Assembly: GCA_023151185.1 (NCBI GenBank)
Contig: JAKLJL010000012.1
Coordinates: 34,228-98,227, forward strand
DNA: 64,000 nucleotides
Origin: Bacteroidota bacterium
GTDB lineage: Bacteria; Bacteroidota; JABWAT01
Direction of reading: 5' to 3'
Below are positions 51,987 to 59,937 of the stretch, piece by piece (within the stretch, counting starts at the first letter, position 1; each line of letters begins with the position of its first letter). Position numbers and translations under genes: made by a program. Under the pieces are notes generated by a model. That model was not told where the DNA came from and did no database searches. It saw nothing but the letters and a program-made list of their open reading frames with translations.

Positions 51987-52003
51987 AAATGATGACCTGG
52001 GGA

Positions 52004-52576
52004 TTATTTCCCCATTTGAACCCGTTCCAGATAGGAATTATCGTCCGTGTTGATCCGGATGTATTCGCCGGATTCTACAAACTGGGGTACCATTACAGTC
52101 AGTCCGGTTTCGAGTTTGGCCGGTTTCATTGAAGAGGTTACGGTAGCCCCTTTCATGTTCGGATCCGTTTCCAGAATCTGGAAGACCATTTGCTGTGGCG
52201 GAACAATTCCCATTGGCCGGCCTTCGTACATTTCAACCATAAATTTGGTATTTGGCAGCAGCAGATATTTAAGATCGCCCAGATCTTCCTCAGAAATATT
52301 GGTTTGTTCGTAATTCTCGGTGTTCATGAAATAGTGGAACTGATCATCGGAATAGAGGTATTCCATTTCAACCTGTTCCATTGAAATTTTTTCTGCCTTT
52401 TCATCTGACCGCCAGCGGTATTCGACATTTGAACCGGTGGCAATGTTTTTCATCTTGGTCTGGACCATGGCCCGCAGGTTTCCGGGGGTATGGTGAACCA
52501 CCGAGGTTACCCGGCAGAGGTTTCCGTCAAATTTGATAATGTATCCGATTTTAAGCTGGCTGGCATTGAGAATCAT
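52004..52576 (-). CDS. efp: Elongation factor P with Asn at the modified-lysine position
   Basis: 190 aa, three beta domains. It binds between the P and E sites to relieve stalling at proline stretches. The tip loop of domain I reads HHTPGNLRAMV, so Asn33 stands where E. coli has the modified Lys34 (KPGKGQA), and no Arg is at the rhamnosylated site either; an Arg lies two residues later. The rest (VQTKMKNIATGSNVEYRW, LLPNTKFMVEMYEGRPMGIVPP, VPQFVESGEYIRINTDDNSYLERV) is ordinary EF-P. None of the known modifying enzymes is in the window. Confidence 0.95.
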   Translation of the reverse strand: MILNASQLKIGYIIKFDGNLCRVTSVVHHTPGNLRAMVQTKMKNIATGSNVEYRWRSDEKAEKISMEQVEMEYLYSDDQFHYFMNTENYEQTNISEEDLGDLKYLLLPNTKFMVEMYEGRPMGIVPPQQMVFQILETDPNMKGATVTSSMKPAKLETGLTVMVPQFVESGEYIRINTDDNSYLERVQMGK

Positions 52577-52766
52577 ACGGTTCCTGTTTACTTTTAATTT
52601 AAATTCTGTTGTGGTTTTCTGCCTGAATCCTGAAAACGTACCGGAAACAGGAAAATCAATTTTTTACCAAACCTTAAAGGTAAGAATAGTCGGTTTAAAA
52701 TGGAAATCAACTGCCGGAAAGAACCGTTCCCTACTGGATTAACCTTGATTTTTAACCGGAAACCTG

Positions 52767-53465
52767 ATGACCTCCTCTGATCTGATAGAAGAATTAAAAA
52801 GTAAGGCAAATCCGGATGCGGTTGCCGGAATGGCCCGGTTCGGCATCAACCCGGAAGGAACATTGGGGATTTCGGTACCGGAAATCAGAAAACTGGCCGG
52901 AAAAGTGAAAAAAAACCATCAGGTTGCGCTTGACCTGTGGGAATCCGGCTTTCATGAGGCCCGGCTTCTTGCAATCTTTACCGCCGACCCCAAACAGATG
53001 ACGGAAGCTGAGATGGAAAATTGGGCCCGGGAATTCGATAGCTGGGATGTCTGTGATCAGGCCTGTACCAATTTATTCAATTACACGCCGTTTGCCTGGA
53101 AAAAAGCAGAAGAATGGTGCTTCAGGGATCGGGAATTCGAACGGCGTGCCGGATTTGCCCTTCAGGTTGGGTTGGCGGTCCACCTTAAAAGAGAGCCGGA
53201 TAGCCGGTTTTTGCCCTTTTTTGACCTGATCGCCATGGCTTCGGAAGATAACCGGAATTTCGTCCGGAAAGCGGTTAACTGGTCGCTCAGAACCCTTGGG
53301 AAGCGAAGCCAGGTGCTGTTTGATGAAGCGCTCCGGGTTTCTCTGCACTTAAAACAGGCCGAGTCTGGTTCTGCCCGCTGGATCGGAAGTGATGCCTGGC
53401 GGGAACTGACCGGAAAGCAGGACCAGGGAACTCTTCCCTTCCAGAGAAGAAGAACAGGAAAATGA
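52767..53465 (+). CDS. DNA alkylation repair protein (AlkD-like)
   Basis: 232 aa made of HEAT-like helical repeats: GINPEGTLGISVPEIRKLAGKVKKNHQVALDLWESGFHEARLLAIF, then FDSWDVCDQACTNLF with the Trp and Asp that AlkD glycosylases use, and NFVRKAVNWSLRTLGKRS. It would excise N-alkylated purines. Stands alone between efp and the ligase gene. Confidence 0.88.
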   Translation: MTSSDLIEELKSKANPDAVAGMARFGINPEGTLGISVPEIRKLAGKVKKNHQVALDLWESGFHEARLLAIFTADPKQMTEAEMENWAREFDSWDVCDQACTNLFNYTPFAWKKAEEWCFRDREFERRAGFALQVGLAVHLKREPDSRFLPFFDLIAMASEDNRNFVRKAVNWSLRTLGKRSQVLFDEALRVSLHLKQAESGSARWIGSDAWRELTGKQDQGTLPFQRRRTGK

Positions 53466-53504
53466 AGGATTCAATGCGGCAGACAGGGAAACGGCAGGTG
53501 CAGA

Positions 53505-55139
53505 ATGAGAAGTCTTCAGGATAAAATCAAATCAGCGAAATCTACTGCAGCGGTTGCCTGCGGGAAGTGGAAACTGCCGTACAGTTCAGTTGGAGCTGCT
53601 TTTCATTCTGCTGCCAACCGCCATCCGGATGCCGGTTTCCTGACCTATTACGCCGGACCCGAAAAATCTGCCGGGTATACCTGGGAACAATTTGATGAAC
53701 GGTGCCGGCGGTTCGGCCGGTTCCTTGCAGACCGTGGAATCAGGCAGGGAGACCGCATCGCCACTGCCGGCATGAACCATCCGGATGTTCTGCTGACCTA
53801 TCTGGCTGCCTGGCGGTTGGGGGTTTCGGTTGTCCCGTTAAATCTGGGGGAAGATGATCACCGGCTTCACTATATAATTGAACATGCCAAACCCCGCCTG
53901 ATTGCCGTCCTCGACGAAGAGAAGCTCCGACTGGAAGCCCTCAGTCCGCCGGTACCGGTTATCAGCATGAACCGGTTACATCAGCAGAATGAAGAGGAGT
54001 TTACTTTTGATGATGCACTGAACCGCCGCAATCAGGAGGCCTTTATTGTTTACACTTCGGGTACAACCGGGAATCCGAAAGGTGTTATCCTGAGCCAGGG
54101 GCAGCTTCTGACGGATGCAGCCGGTATTTCAGACTGGCATCAGATCACCGCCGCCGACAGGTTTCTGTGTGTTTTGCCGCTGCACCATGTAAACGGGACG
54201 GTAGTTACTTTTCTGACTCCGCTGATAACCGGCTCTCCGGTTGTACTTCTCAGAAAATTCTCGGACGACCTGTTTTTCCGGGTTCTGGAGTCGGAACAGA
54301 TTACCTTAACTTCGGTTGTTCCCACGCTGCTTCAGTTTCTGGTTCAGTCCGGCAGAACGGGGCTTCCGGCAGAAAGCAGACTGCGCAGGGTGATTTGTGG
54401 TGCCGGTCCGCTGACGGTTGAACTGGCACTGAAATTTGAGGACACGTTCGGTATTCCGGTTCTGCACGGATATGGCCTTTCAGAAACTACCTGCTATTCC
54501 TGCTTCCTTCCGGTTGATCTGGGACCACAGGATCACCGCCACTGGATTGCTGATTTCGGATTTCCGTCGATCGGGGTCCCCCTGCCCTGCAATGACATGG
54601 ATATTCAGGATGATCACGGGACCAGCCTTGAAGAAGGCGTAAAAGGAGAAATTGTGATCCGGGGTCACACTGTGATGGATGGCTATTTTCTGAATCCGGA
54701 GGCGAACCGGCAGGCGTTTGAATTTGGGTGGTTTAAAAGCGGGGATGAAGGCTTTTTCCGGACGGACCCGGAAGGCCGGCGGTTTTTCTTTATTACCGGG
54801 CGGTACAAGGAACTGATTATCCGTGGCGGAGTTAATCTCTCGCCGCTTGAAATTGATGAAGTGATCGGGAAATGTCCGGGAGTTAAAGCCGGTATTGCGG
54901 TCGGATTTGAAAATGACTGGTATGGCGAGGAAGTGGGGGCCCTGGTTATTGCCGGTGATCCGTCCCTGACCGAACAGGCGGTTCTTGAGTTCTGCCGCCG
55001 GGATCTTCCCTTTTCAAAATCGCCGAAATGCGTTGTTTTTACTGATACTCTGCCGGTTACTACTACCGGAAAGTATCAGAGAAACCGGGTAAAATCCCTC
55101 TTTTCTGGTTGGAAGGAAACGCAATTCAGGAACCGGTAA
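53505..55139 (+). CDS. AMP-dependent acyl-CoA synthetase/ligase family protein
   Basis: 544 aa adenylating enzyme. P-loop AFIVYTSGTTGNPKGVILSQ (~180), A5 motif HGYGLSETTCYS, A7 WFKSGDEGFFRTDPEG, A8 GRYKELIIRGGVNLSPLEIDE and the A10 lysine in TTTGKYQRNRV. It should activate a carboxylic acid as acyl-AMP and pass it to CoA or a carrier. The substrate is unknown; no carrier protein gene is nearby. Ends 4 bp from the convergent serine dehydratase. Confidence 0.88.
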   Translation: MRSLQDKIKSAKSTAAVACGKWKLPYSSVGAAFHSAANRHPDAGFLTYYAGPEKSAGYTWEQFDERCRRFGRFLADRGIRQGDRIATAGMNHPDVLLTYLAAWRLGVSVVPLNLGEDDHRLHYIIEHAKPRLIAVLDEEKLRLEALSPPVPVISMNRLHQQNEEEFTFDDALNRRNQEAFIVYTSGTTGNPKGVILSQGQLLTDAAGISDWHQITAADRFLCVLPLHHVNGTVVTFLTPLITGSPVVLLRKFSDDLFFRVLESEQITLTSVVPTLLQFLVQSGRTGLPAESRLRRVICGAGPLTVELALKFEDTFGIPVLHGYGLSETTCYSCFLPVDLGPQDHRHWIADFGFPSIGVPLPCNDMDIQDDHGTSLEEGVKGEIVIRGHTVMDGYFLNPEANRQAFEFGWFKSGDEGFFRTDPEGRRFFFITGRYKELIIRGGVNLSPLEIDEVIGKCPGVKAGIAVGFENDWYGEEVGALVIAGDPSLTEQAVLEFCRRDLPFSKSPKCVVFTDTLPVTTTGKYQRNRVKSLFSGWKETQFRNR

Positions 55140-55143
55140 CCGG

Positions 55144-56577
55144 TTAACATTCTGGAACATTGACGGGAATGTGAGCTGCAAGTCCGCCTTCAGAGGTTTC
55201 CTTGTATCTGGAATTCATATCCCGCGCGGTTTCCCACATCGTTTTAATTACGGCATCCAGACTCACCCGGGCGGCCGCCGGATCGGACTCAAGTGCAAGC
55301 TGAGAGGCGGTAATCGCCTTCATGGCACCCATCGAATTTCGTTCAATACAGGGGATCTGAACCAGTCCGCCGATAGGATCACAGGTTAGCCCCAGGTGAT
55401 GTTCCATGGCGATTTCTGCCGCCTGAAGAACCTGATCGGGCGAGCCGCCAGAAATTTCTGTCAGGGCTGCAGCGGCCATAGCCGATGAAACCCCGATTTC
55501 GGCCTGGCATCCACCCATTGCAGCCGAAATAGTGGCGTTCTTTTTAAACAAAGTCCCGATTTCACCCGCTGTCAGAATAAAGTCCGTGATTTTTTCATCC
55601 GGAAAATCCGGGGTGAAACACCAGGCATACATGAGCACTGCCGGAAGCACACCGGCTGCCCCGTTGGTTGGTGCGGTAACCACACGTCCGAAGGAAGCAT
55701 TTTCCTCATTGACGGCAAGGGCAAAGCAGGAAATCCATTTCGTCACCGTCCTGAAATCAGCCGGCTGTTTTCTGATCAGGGTAAACAGGTCATCCGGAGT
55801 TGCAGGCAGATCAGTTCCCAGAAGGCTGCGGTAAAGATCAGGAGCCCGGCGTTTTACCTGAAGTCCGCCGGGTAAAAATCCCTCAGTTGATATTCCCCTG
55901 AAAATACAGGCCCTGATTTCAGTCCAGAGTTCTGACGACCGCAATGAAATTTCTTCCGGTGTCCGCCAGGCTTGTTCGTTGACCCGGGTCAGTTGTGAAA
56001 TGCTGAGCCCGAGGGTGCGGCATGTTTTTAACAGGTCGGCGCCTGAATGGCAGGGGTAAGGTGTCGAAATGACCTTTTTTGTGGAGGGATCCGGCTGCCC
56101 TGCGCGGACTATGAATCCGCCTCCGACAGAAAAATAGGTTTCAGAAACCACCCTTCCGCCATCCGTCCAGGCATGAAAGGTCATACCGTTGGCATGTTCA
56201 GGCAAAGCAATTTCAGGTTCCCAGATCAGATCTTTTGTGTATTTGAATGCCAGTAGGCGCTTTCCGCCAAGTGAAATCAGACCTGAATTTTTAATGGCTT
56301 CAGTTTCCGGAAGAATAATTCCGGGCGGAATTGTGGTGAAGTCGTACCCTGAAAGTCCCATCAGGACGGCACTATCGGTCCCGTGTCCCAGCCCGGTTTT
56401 CGCCAGAGAACCATACAGGTGGACGCTCACCCGGTTAACTTCATCCAAAAGCCCGCGGGCATCCAGATCCTCAAGAAACAGGGAAGCTGCATGCCAGGGT
56501 CCCATGGTATGAGAAGAAGACGGCCCGATTCCGGTTTTGATGATTTCAAAGGCTGAAATTGATTCCATGTCTGTCAA
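55144..56577 (-). CDS. sdaA: L-serine dehydratase, single-chain iron-sulfur type
   Basis: 477 aa. It deaminates L-serine to pyruvate with a [4Fe-4S] cluster. The N-terminal beta domain has FEIIKTGIGPSSSHTMGPW; the C-terminal alpha domain has VVTAPTNGAAGVLPAVL, GGCQAEIGVSSAMAAAAL and LTCDPIGGLVQIPCIERN, giving the cluster cysteines. It is the one-polypeptide form rather than split alpha/beta subunits. ATG at codon 4 (MESISAFE) is an equally good start. Confidence 0.95.
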   Translation of the reverse strand: MTDMESISAFEIIKTGIGPSSSHTMGPWHAASLFLEDLDARGLLDEVNRVSVHLYGSLAKTGLGHGTDSAVLMGLSGYDFTTIPPGIILPETEAIKNSGLISLGGKRLLAFKYTKDLIWEPEIALPEHANGMTFHAWTDGGRVVSETYFSVGGGFIVRAGQPDPSTKKVISTPYPCHSGADLLKTCRTLGLSISQLTRVNEQAWRTPEEISLRSSELWTEIRACIFRGISTEGFLPGGLQVKRRAPDLYRSLLGTDLPATPDDLFTLIRKQPADFRTVTKWISCFALAVNEENASFGRVVTAPTNGAAGVLPAVLMYAWCFTPDFPDEKITDFILTAGEIGTLFKKNATISAAMGGCQAEIGVSSAMAAAALTEISGGSPDQVLQAAEIAMEHHLGLTCDPIGGLVQIPCIERNSMGAMKAITASQLALESDPAAARVSLDAVIKTMWETARDMNSRYKETSEGGLAAHIPVNVPEC

Positions 56578-56675
56578 AGATAAGATCCTGAACCAGATTC
56601 GGGAAACAATCTACCGGTAACCTGTCTTGCAAACTGCAGGGGATCAGGAGTATTTTCGGAGAAACAGGAGGAAGT

Positions 56676-57104
56676 ATGATCCGTTTTTGTCTTATAATCC
56701 TGGTTGCATTTCCGGGATTTCTGGTTTCAGCGCAAACTACCGAAAAACCGGATTCGGTGAAAAAATCGCAAATGCCCGACCCGGAAAAAATGCGGATTTA
56801 TTACATGGTTTTCCTGAAACGGGGTCCGGCCTGGACCCCTGAAAAGACCGAAGAATCGGCAAAGATTCAGGCTGGGCACATGGCACACATCAATGCTATG
56901 GCAGAGTCAGGCAAACTGCTGCTTGCCGGTCCGTTTACCGATAACACTGAACTGAGAGGAGTTTTTGTTTTTAAAGTGGACTCACTTGAAGAAGCAAAAG
57001 CCCTGACAGATGCAGATCCGGCAGTCAAAGCCGGGCGGTTGATTATGGAGATTCATCCCTGGTACTCGGCAAAAGGGATCACGATCGATCCGTCCAAAGA
57101 CTGA
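56676..57104 (+). CDS. Exported YciI-like protein
   Basis: 142 aa. A signal peptide (IRFCLIILVAFPGFLVSAQ) is followed by a YciI/YCII ferredoxin-like domain: YYMVFLKRGPAWTP, the His motif HMAHINAMAESGKLLLAGPF and VDSLEEAKALTDADPAVKAGRL. YciI proteins are usually cytosolic; the export signal is unusual. Function unknown. RBS AGGAGG. Upstream of the Rrf2 gene but separated by a 120-bp regulatory gap. Confidence 0.8.
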   Translation: MIRFCLIILVAFPGFLVSAQTTEKPDSVKKSQMPDPEKMRIYYMVFLKRGPAWTPEKTEESAKIQAGHMAHINAMAESGKLLLAGPFTDNTELRGVFVFKVDSLEEAKALTDADPAVKAGRLIMEIHPWYSAKGITIDPSKD

Positions 57105-57152
57105 ATTTGCCGGGCCGGATCAGAATGCCGTGCTGTCTTAATAAGACAAAAA

Positions 57153-57164
57153 GGTATATATACC
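57153..57164. promoter_or_regulatory. Palindrome upstream of the Rrf2 gene
   Basis: GGTATATATACC, a perfect 12-bp palindrome in an AT-rich gap, followed by TTGACTT (57172-57178). Its half-site GGTATA recurs in the inverted repeat before the oxidase-type genes (57624-57642), which suggests a shared regulator, probably the Rrf2 protein itself. Confidence 0.45.
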
Positions 57165-57225
57165 ATTTAGTCCTTGACTTTATTCAAATAATCCCTTAAA
57201 CTTACTACGTGCCGGGAGGTATCCG

Positions 57226-57630
57226 CTGCTGCTGAATAAAACGACCATTTATGCCCTGAAGATCCTGATTTTCATGGCACGCCGGCCAGCAGAACTGGTT
57301 ACCGCCAGGTATTTGCATGAGCAACTCGGAATCAGCTACAGTTATATCCGCCGGGTTTTGACAGGGTTGGCAGGCCACGGGCTGGTGCACGGAAAAAAGG
57401 GAATTCAAGGCGGCTTCACCTTTGCAAAACCTACCACAGAAATAAAGGTAGCCGATATCATCCGGTCTGTACAGGGATTTGACTCCTTTCAACATTGCCT
57501 GCTCGGGTTCGAAGCCTGCTCAGAGCAAAATCCGTGCGAAATGCATGAGCTTTGGAAGGGAATCAATGATCAGATGGTCCAAACCCTGTCACAAACTGCG
57601 ATCAGTGAACTAAATCAAAAACCGGTATAA
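57226..57630 (+). CDS. Rrf2-family Fe-S regulator (NsrR/IscR-like), CTG start
   Basis: 134 aa if started at CTG 57226, which is six bases after GGGAGG (57214-57219) and restores the full Rrf2 N-terminus (LLNKTTIYALKILIFMARRP). The first ATG (57274) would cut off part of the DNA-binding helix. Winged HTH: LVTARYLHEQLGISYSYIRRVLTGLAGHGLV and the GIQGGFTFAK wing. Cluster ligands: Cys91, Cys98, Cys104 and His107, close to the IscR pattern. It likely senses NO, oxygen or Fe-S state and controls the two downstream genes; that is inference from position and palindromes. Confidence 0.85.
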   Translation: MLLNKTTIYALKILIFMARRPAELVTARYLHEQLGISYSYIRRVLTGLAGHGLVHGKKGIQGGFTFAKPTTEIKVADIIRSVQGFDSFQHCLLGFEACSEQNPCEMHELWKGINDQMVQTLSQTAISELNQKPV

Positions 57631-57642
57631 TTTTTTTATACC
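57624..57642. promoter_or_regulatory. Inverted repeat before the oxidase-type operon
   Basis: GGTATAA, five T, TTATACC: perfect seven-base arms. It overlaps the stop codon of the Rrf2 gene and lies 38 bp before the subunit II start. Half-sites match the palindrome before the regulator gene. Confidence 0.5.
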
Positions 57643-57647
57643 ATAAT

Positions 57648-57663
57648 GATACATCAATGTATC
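57648..57663. promoter_or_regulatory. Second inverted repeat before the oxidase-type operon
   Basis: GATACAT-CA-ATGTATC, perfect seven-base arms with a two-base centre, 17 bp before the subunit II ATG and just ahead of the RBS AAAGGAG. The ATGTATC arm resembles half of known NsrR sites (ATGYAT), a loose match. Confidence 0.5.
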
Positions 57664-57679
57664 AATTAAAGGAGCCATT

Positions 57680-58228
57680 ATGCCTGATTCTGCAGAAGTT
57701 TTAAGCGGATTTATCTGGGTCTACACCCTGTATGCCCTGGCAATTCTCTCGGTGATGCTGTGGTTTGCCCTTAATCTGAAAAAGGAAAAAGGGGCTAAAA
57801 TTCTGAAGCCGGGTGTTTTTTATACCTGGGTTGGAACTCTGGTTGTACTTGGGGTCTCACTTCATGTCTTTACCTTTAATTCCATCCCCTGGGCACCGCT
57901 TGATTTTAACCGGGATACGATTCAGCCCGACCAGGTCGTGGAACTGTCGGTCAGGGACCACCAGTTTGTCCTTCCTTCCGAAAAAATAAAAATTAAACCG
58001 TATTCAAAAGTTCTGTTCCGGGTGACTTCTGCCGACCTGACCTACGGATTCGGACTATTCAGACAAGATCACTCGATGGTGTTTCAGATGCAGGTTGTTC
58101 CCGGGCGCAGCAATGATTTGCTATGGCAGTTTTCGGGTCCGGGACTTTATACCATTAAGTCTACCGAGTACTCGGGTCCAAGGGGAATTTTGATGGATGT
58201 GCCCGATGCCGTTGAAGTGGCCGATTAA
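57680..58228 (+). CDS. Heme-copper oxidase superfamily subunit II-like protein lacking CuA
   Basis: 182 aa. Two N-terminal membrane helices (about 12-33 and 45-66) anchor a periplasmic cupredoxin domain (ELSVRDHQFVLPSEKIKI...GLYTIKSTEYSGPRGILM). At the CuA positions the ligands are gone: the first His is Tyr122 (LTYGFGL), both cysteines are Ser161 and Ser165, and the second His is Gly169; only Met172 remains. So it cannot hold CuA and should not take electrons from cytochrome c that way. It is encoded 38 bp upstream of the catalytic subunit. Confidence 0.85.
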   Translation: MPDSAEVLSGFIWVYTLYALAILSVMLWFALNLKKEKGAKILKPGVFYTWVGTLVVLGVSLHVFTFNSIPWAPLDFNRDTIQPDQVVELSVRDHQFVLPSEKIKIKPYSKVLFRVTSADLTYGFGLFRQDHSMVFQMQVVPGRSNDLLWQFSGPGLYTIKSTEYSGPRGILMDVPDAVEVAD

Positions 58229-58266
58229 CTCTTATTCTGAACCATTTAACTTAAGGATTACCTAAA

Positions 58267-59886
58267 ATGACCTTTTTTGAAACTTTTCTCCACGGAGAGC
58301 AGAAAGCATTCCGTCATGAAACCCTGACACCGATGCAGAAGCTGACCTTAAAGTTTGTCGTGGCAGGGCTGGTGTATTATCTGTTTGCGGCACTCGAAGG
58401 TATGATTATGCGGATGTATCAGATTGCACCGATTCCCGGGGTTGATGCCGAACACTATTACGCCATGATGACCGTTCACCCGCTGGTCGGGATTTTCGGA
58501 TCGACCTATATGATTGTGTTCGGTGCGTTTTTATTCCTGGTTCCCTTTCTGATGAAGAAACCGTTGTGGAGTTTTAAGGCGGCAACCTGGACCTTCTGGC
58601 TGATTGCAACCGGAACTCTGATCATGTGGGCTGCGGGATTTATTGCCCATTATGCACCGCTTTACACGTTATATTGGCCACTTCCGGCTGATTTTTCTCA
58701 GTTCGGGCCCATCGGCGGTGCGGTCTTTATCACCGGAATTGCGCTGATCATGGTCGGGACAATTCTGTTTGTGGTCAATATTTTTAAAACGATCACTTAC
58801 ACTCCGGCCGGATGGGAGAAGCAACCCGGAAGGGCTCTGCTGGCATCGGCACTCGGCCTGACAGGTCTCGCCAATTTCTTCAGAAAAGAGAAAAAGGAAC
58901 ACCTGGTCAGTTTGCCGGTTGCTGCGATTGCAAGGGGATCGGTAGATACGTTTCTGAATGCTGCCATTATTACCTTTACCGGGGTTCTGATCCTGATTTA
59001 TATGGTGGCAGCTATTCTGGGGTTTGATCTAAAAACAACAGCAATTGATGCCCTTCTCTACAAAAATTGGTATTGGTGGGGACTTGATTTAATTGCAGAC
59101 GGAATGGTTCTCATTTTTGTTGCCGGAACCTGGTATCTGCTTGCCATGCTGATTACAGGGAAAAACCTGTTTATGGAAAACTGGGCACGGGCAGCCCTGT
59201 TTCTTGAACTCATCGTTTCCTGGACGGTCTGGTCTCATCACCTGCTTTCCGATCAGGGTCAGCCGGCAATCCTGAAAGTTGTTTCGGGCGAAATGGTAAC
59301 TGCCTTTGAGCTGATCACCCAGGGTCTGGCCTTTTTTATTACCCTGGTAACCTTATGGAGTGCCCGGCCGCTAAAAATGACAAATGAACTTAAATTCCTT
59401 CTTGGCGGCTTACTTGGATTTGCACTCGCAGTTCCTGCGGGGATTCTGCAGGCTGATCTGGGGCTTAACCGGATTCTTCATAACACCCAATGGATTGTGG
59501 GTCCGCACGTACACGTAGCAATTCTTGTCGGGCTGACCATGACCCTGTACTCGGCCATTTATCTGCTGTTCCCGATTCTGACGAACGGGGCAAAGCTGTA
59601 CAGCCAGAAACTGGCAACCTTTCATTTCTGGATGCATTTGCTTGGCGGAATCGGGATGGGTGCCTTTATGGGAATGGCCGGCTTGAACGGGATGCTTCGC
59701 CGGGCAATCTACACGAATGGTGAATTTAATGTCTACATGATTCTTGCCGGACTCTGCGGGGCAATGCTGCTTGCAGCTTTTCTGGCCTTTTTGTTTAATA
59801 TCGTGATGAGTGTCGGGCTAAACGGCGCCATTGGGCTGTTTAAAAAATCAGAAATCAGTGAAGAGACACTTCTCCCAAAATCCTGA
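58267..59886 (+). CDS. Heme-copper oxidase superfamily catalytic subunit, probable NO reductase type
   Basis: 539 aa, at least 12 membrane helices. Heme ligands fit the superfamily: low-spin His71 (MTVHPLVGIFG) and His416, high-spin His414 (HNTQWIVGPHVH, like the B-family HNT.WV.GH.H). Two of the three CuB-site histidines are present as His324-His325 (WSHHLLSDQGQP). The third, in the GHPxVY helix, is replaced: WWGLDLIAD has Asp274 at the His position and Asp278 at the cross-linked Tyr position. Loss of the His-Tyr pair and an acidic metal ligand point to an NO reductase-like member (gNOR type, as I recall it) rather than an oxygen reductase. Quinol is a likely donor because subunit II lacks CuA. 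Confidence 0.85.
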   Translation: MTFFETFLHGEQKAFRHETLTPMQKLTLKFVVAGLVYYLFAALEGMIMRMYQIAPIPGVDAEHYYAMMTVHPLVGIFGSTYMIVFGAFLFLVPFLMKKPLWSFKAATWTFWLIATGTLIMWAAGFIAHYAPLYTLYWPLPADFSQFGPIGGAVFITGIALIMVGTILFVVNIFKTITYTPAGWEKQPGRALLASALGLTGLANFFRKEKKEHLVSLPVAAIARGSVDTFLNAAIITFTGVLILIYMVAAILGFDLKTTAIDALLYKNWYWWGLDLIADGMVLIFVAGTWYLLAMLITGKNLFMENWARAALFLELIVSWTVWSHHLLSDQGQPAILKVVSGEMVTAFELITQGLAFFITLVTLWSARPLKMTNELKFLLGGLLGFALAVPAGILQADLGLNRILHNTQWIVGPHVHVAILVGLTMTLYSAIYLLFPILTNGAKLYSQKLATFHFWMHLLGGIGMGAFMGMAGLNGMLRRAIYTNGEFNVYMILAGLCGAMLLAAFLAFLFNIVMSVGLNGAIGLFKKSEISEETLLPKS

Positions 59887-59894
59887 CCGCATTG

Positions 59895-59925
59895 AACTCC
59901 TCCTGCAGAACCGGCAGGAGGAGTT
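59895..59925. terminator. Strong hairpin between the oxidase-type operon and the convergent gene
   Basis: Twelve-bp perfect stem AACTCCTCCTGC/GCAGGAGGAGTT with a seven-base loop, nine bases after the catalytic subunit stop. The following T run is short (TTT), so termination is probable but not certain; being palindromic it could serve both strands. Confidence 0.6.
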
Positions 59926-59937
59926 TCCTGCCAAAAA

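Noticed and set aside
57644..57666. FNR-type box (TTGAT-N4-ATCAA) before the oxidase-type operon
   Set aside because: The TGAT and ATCA arms are ten bases apart, not the FNR spacing; the GATACAT inverted repeat describes the site better.
58267..59886. Ordinary aa3/ba3/cbb3 oxygen reductase
   Set aside because: The GHPxVY motif is absent (Asp at the His and Tyr positions) and the partner subunit lacks CuA.
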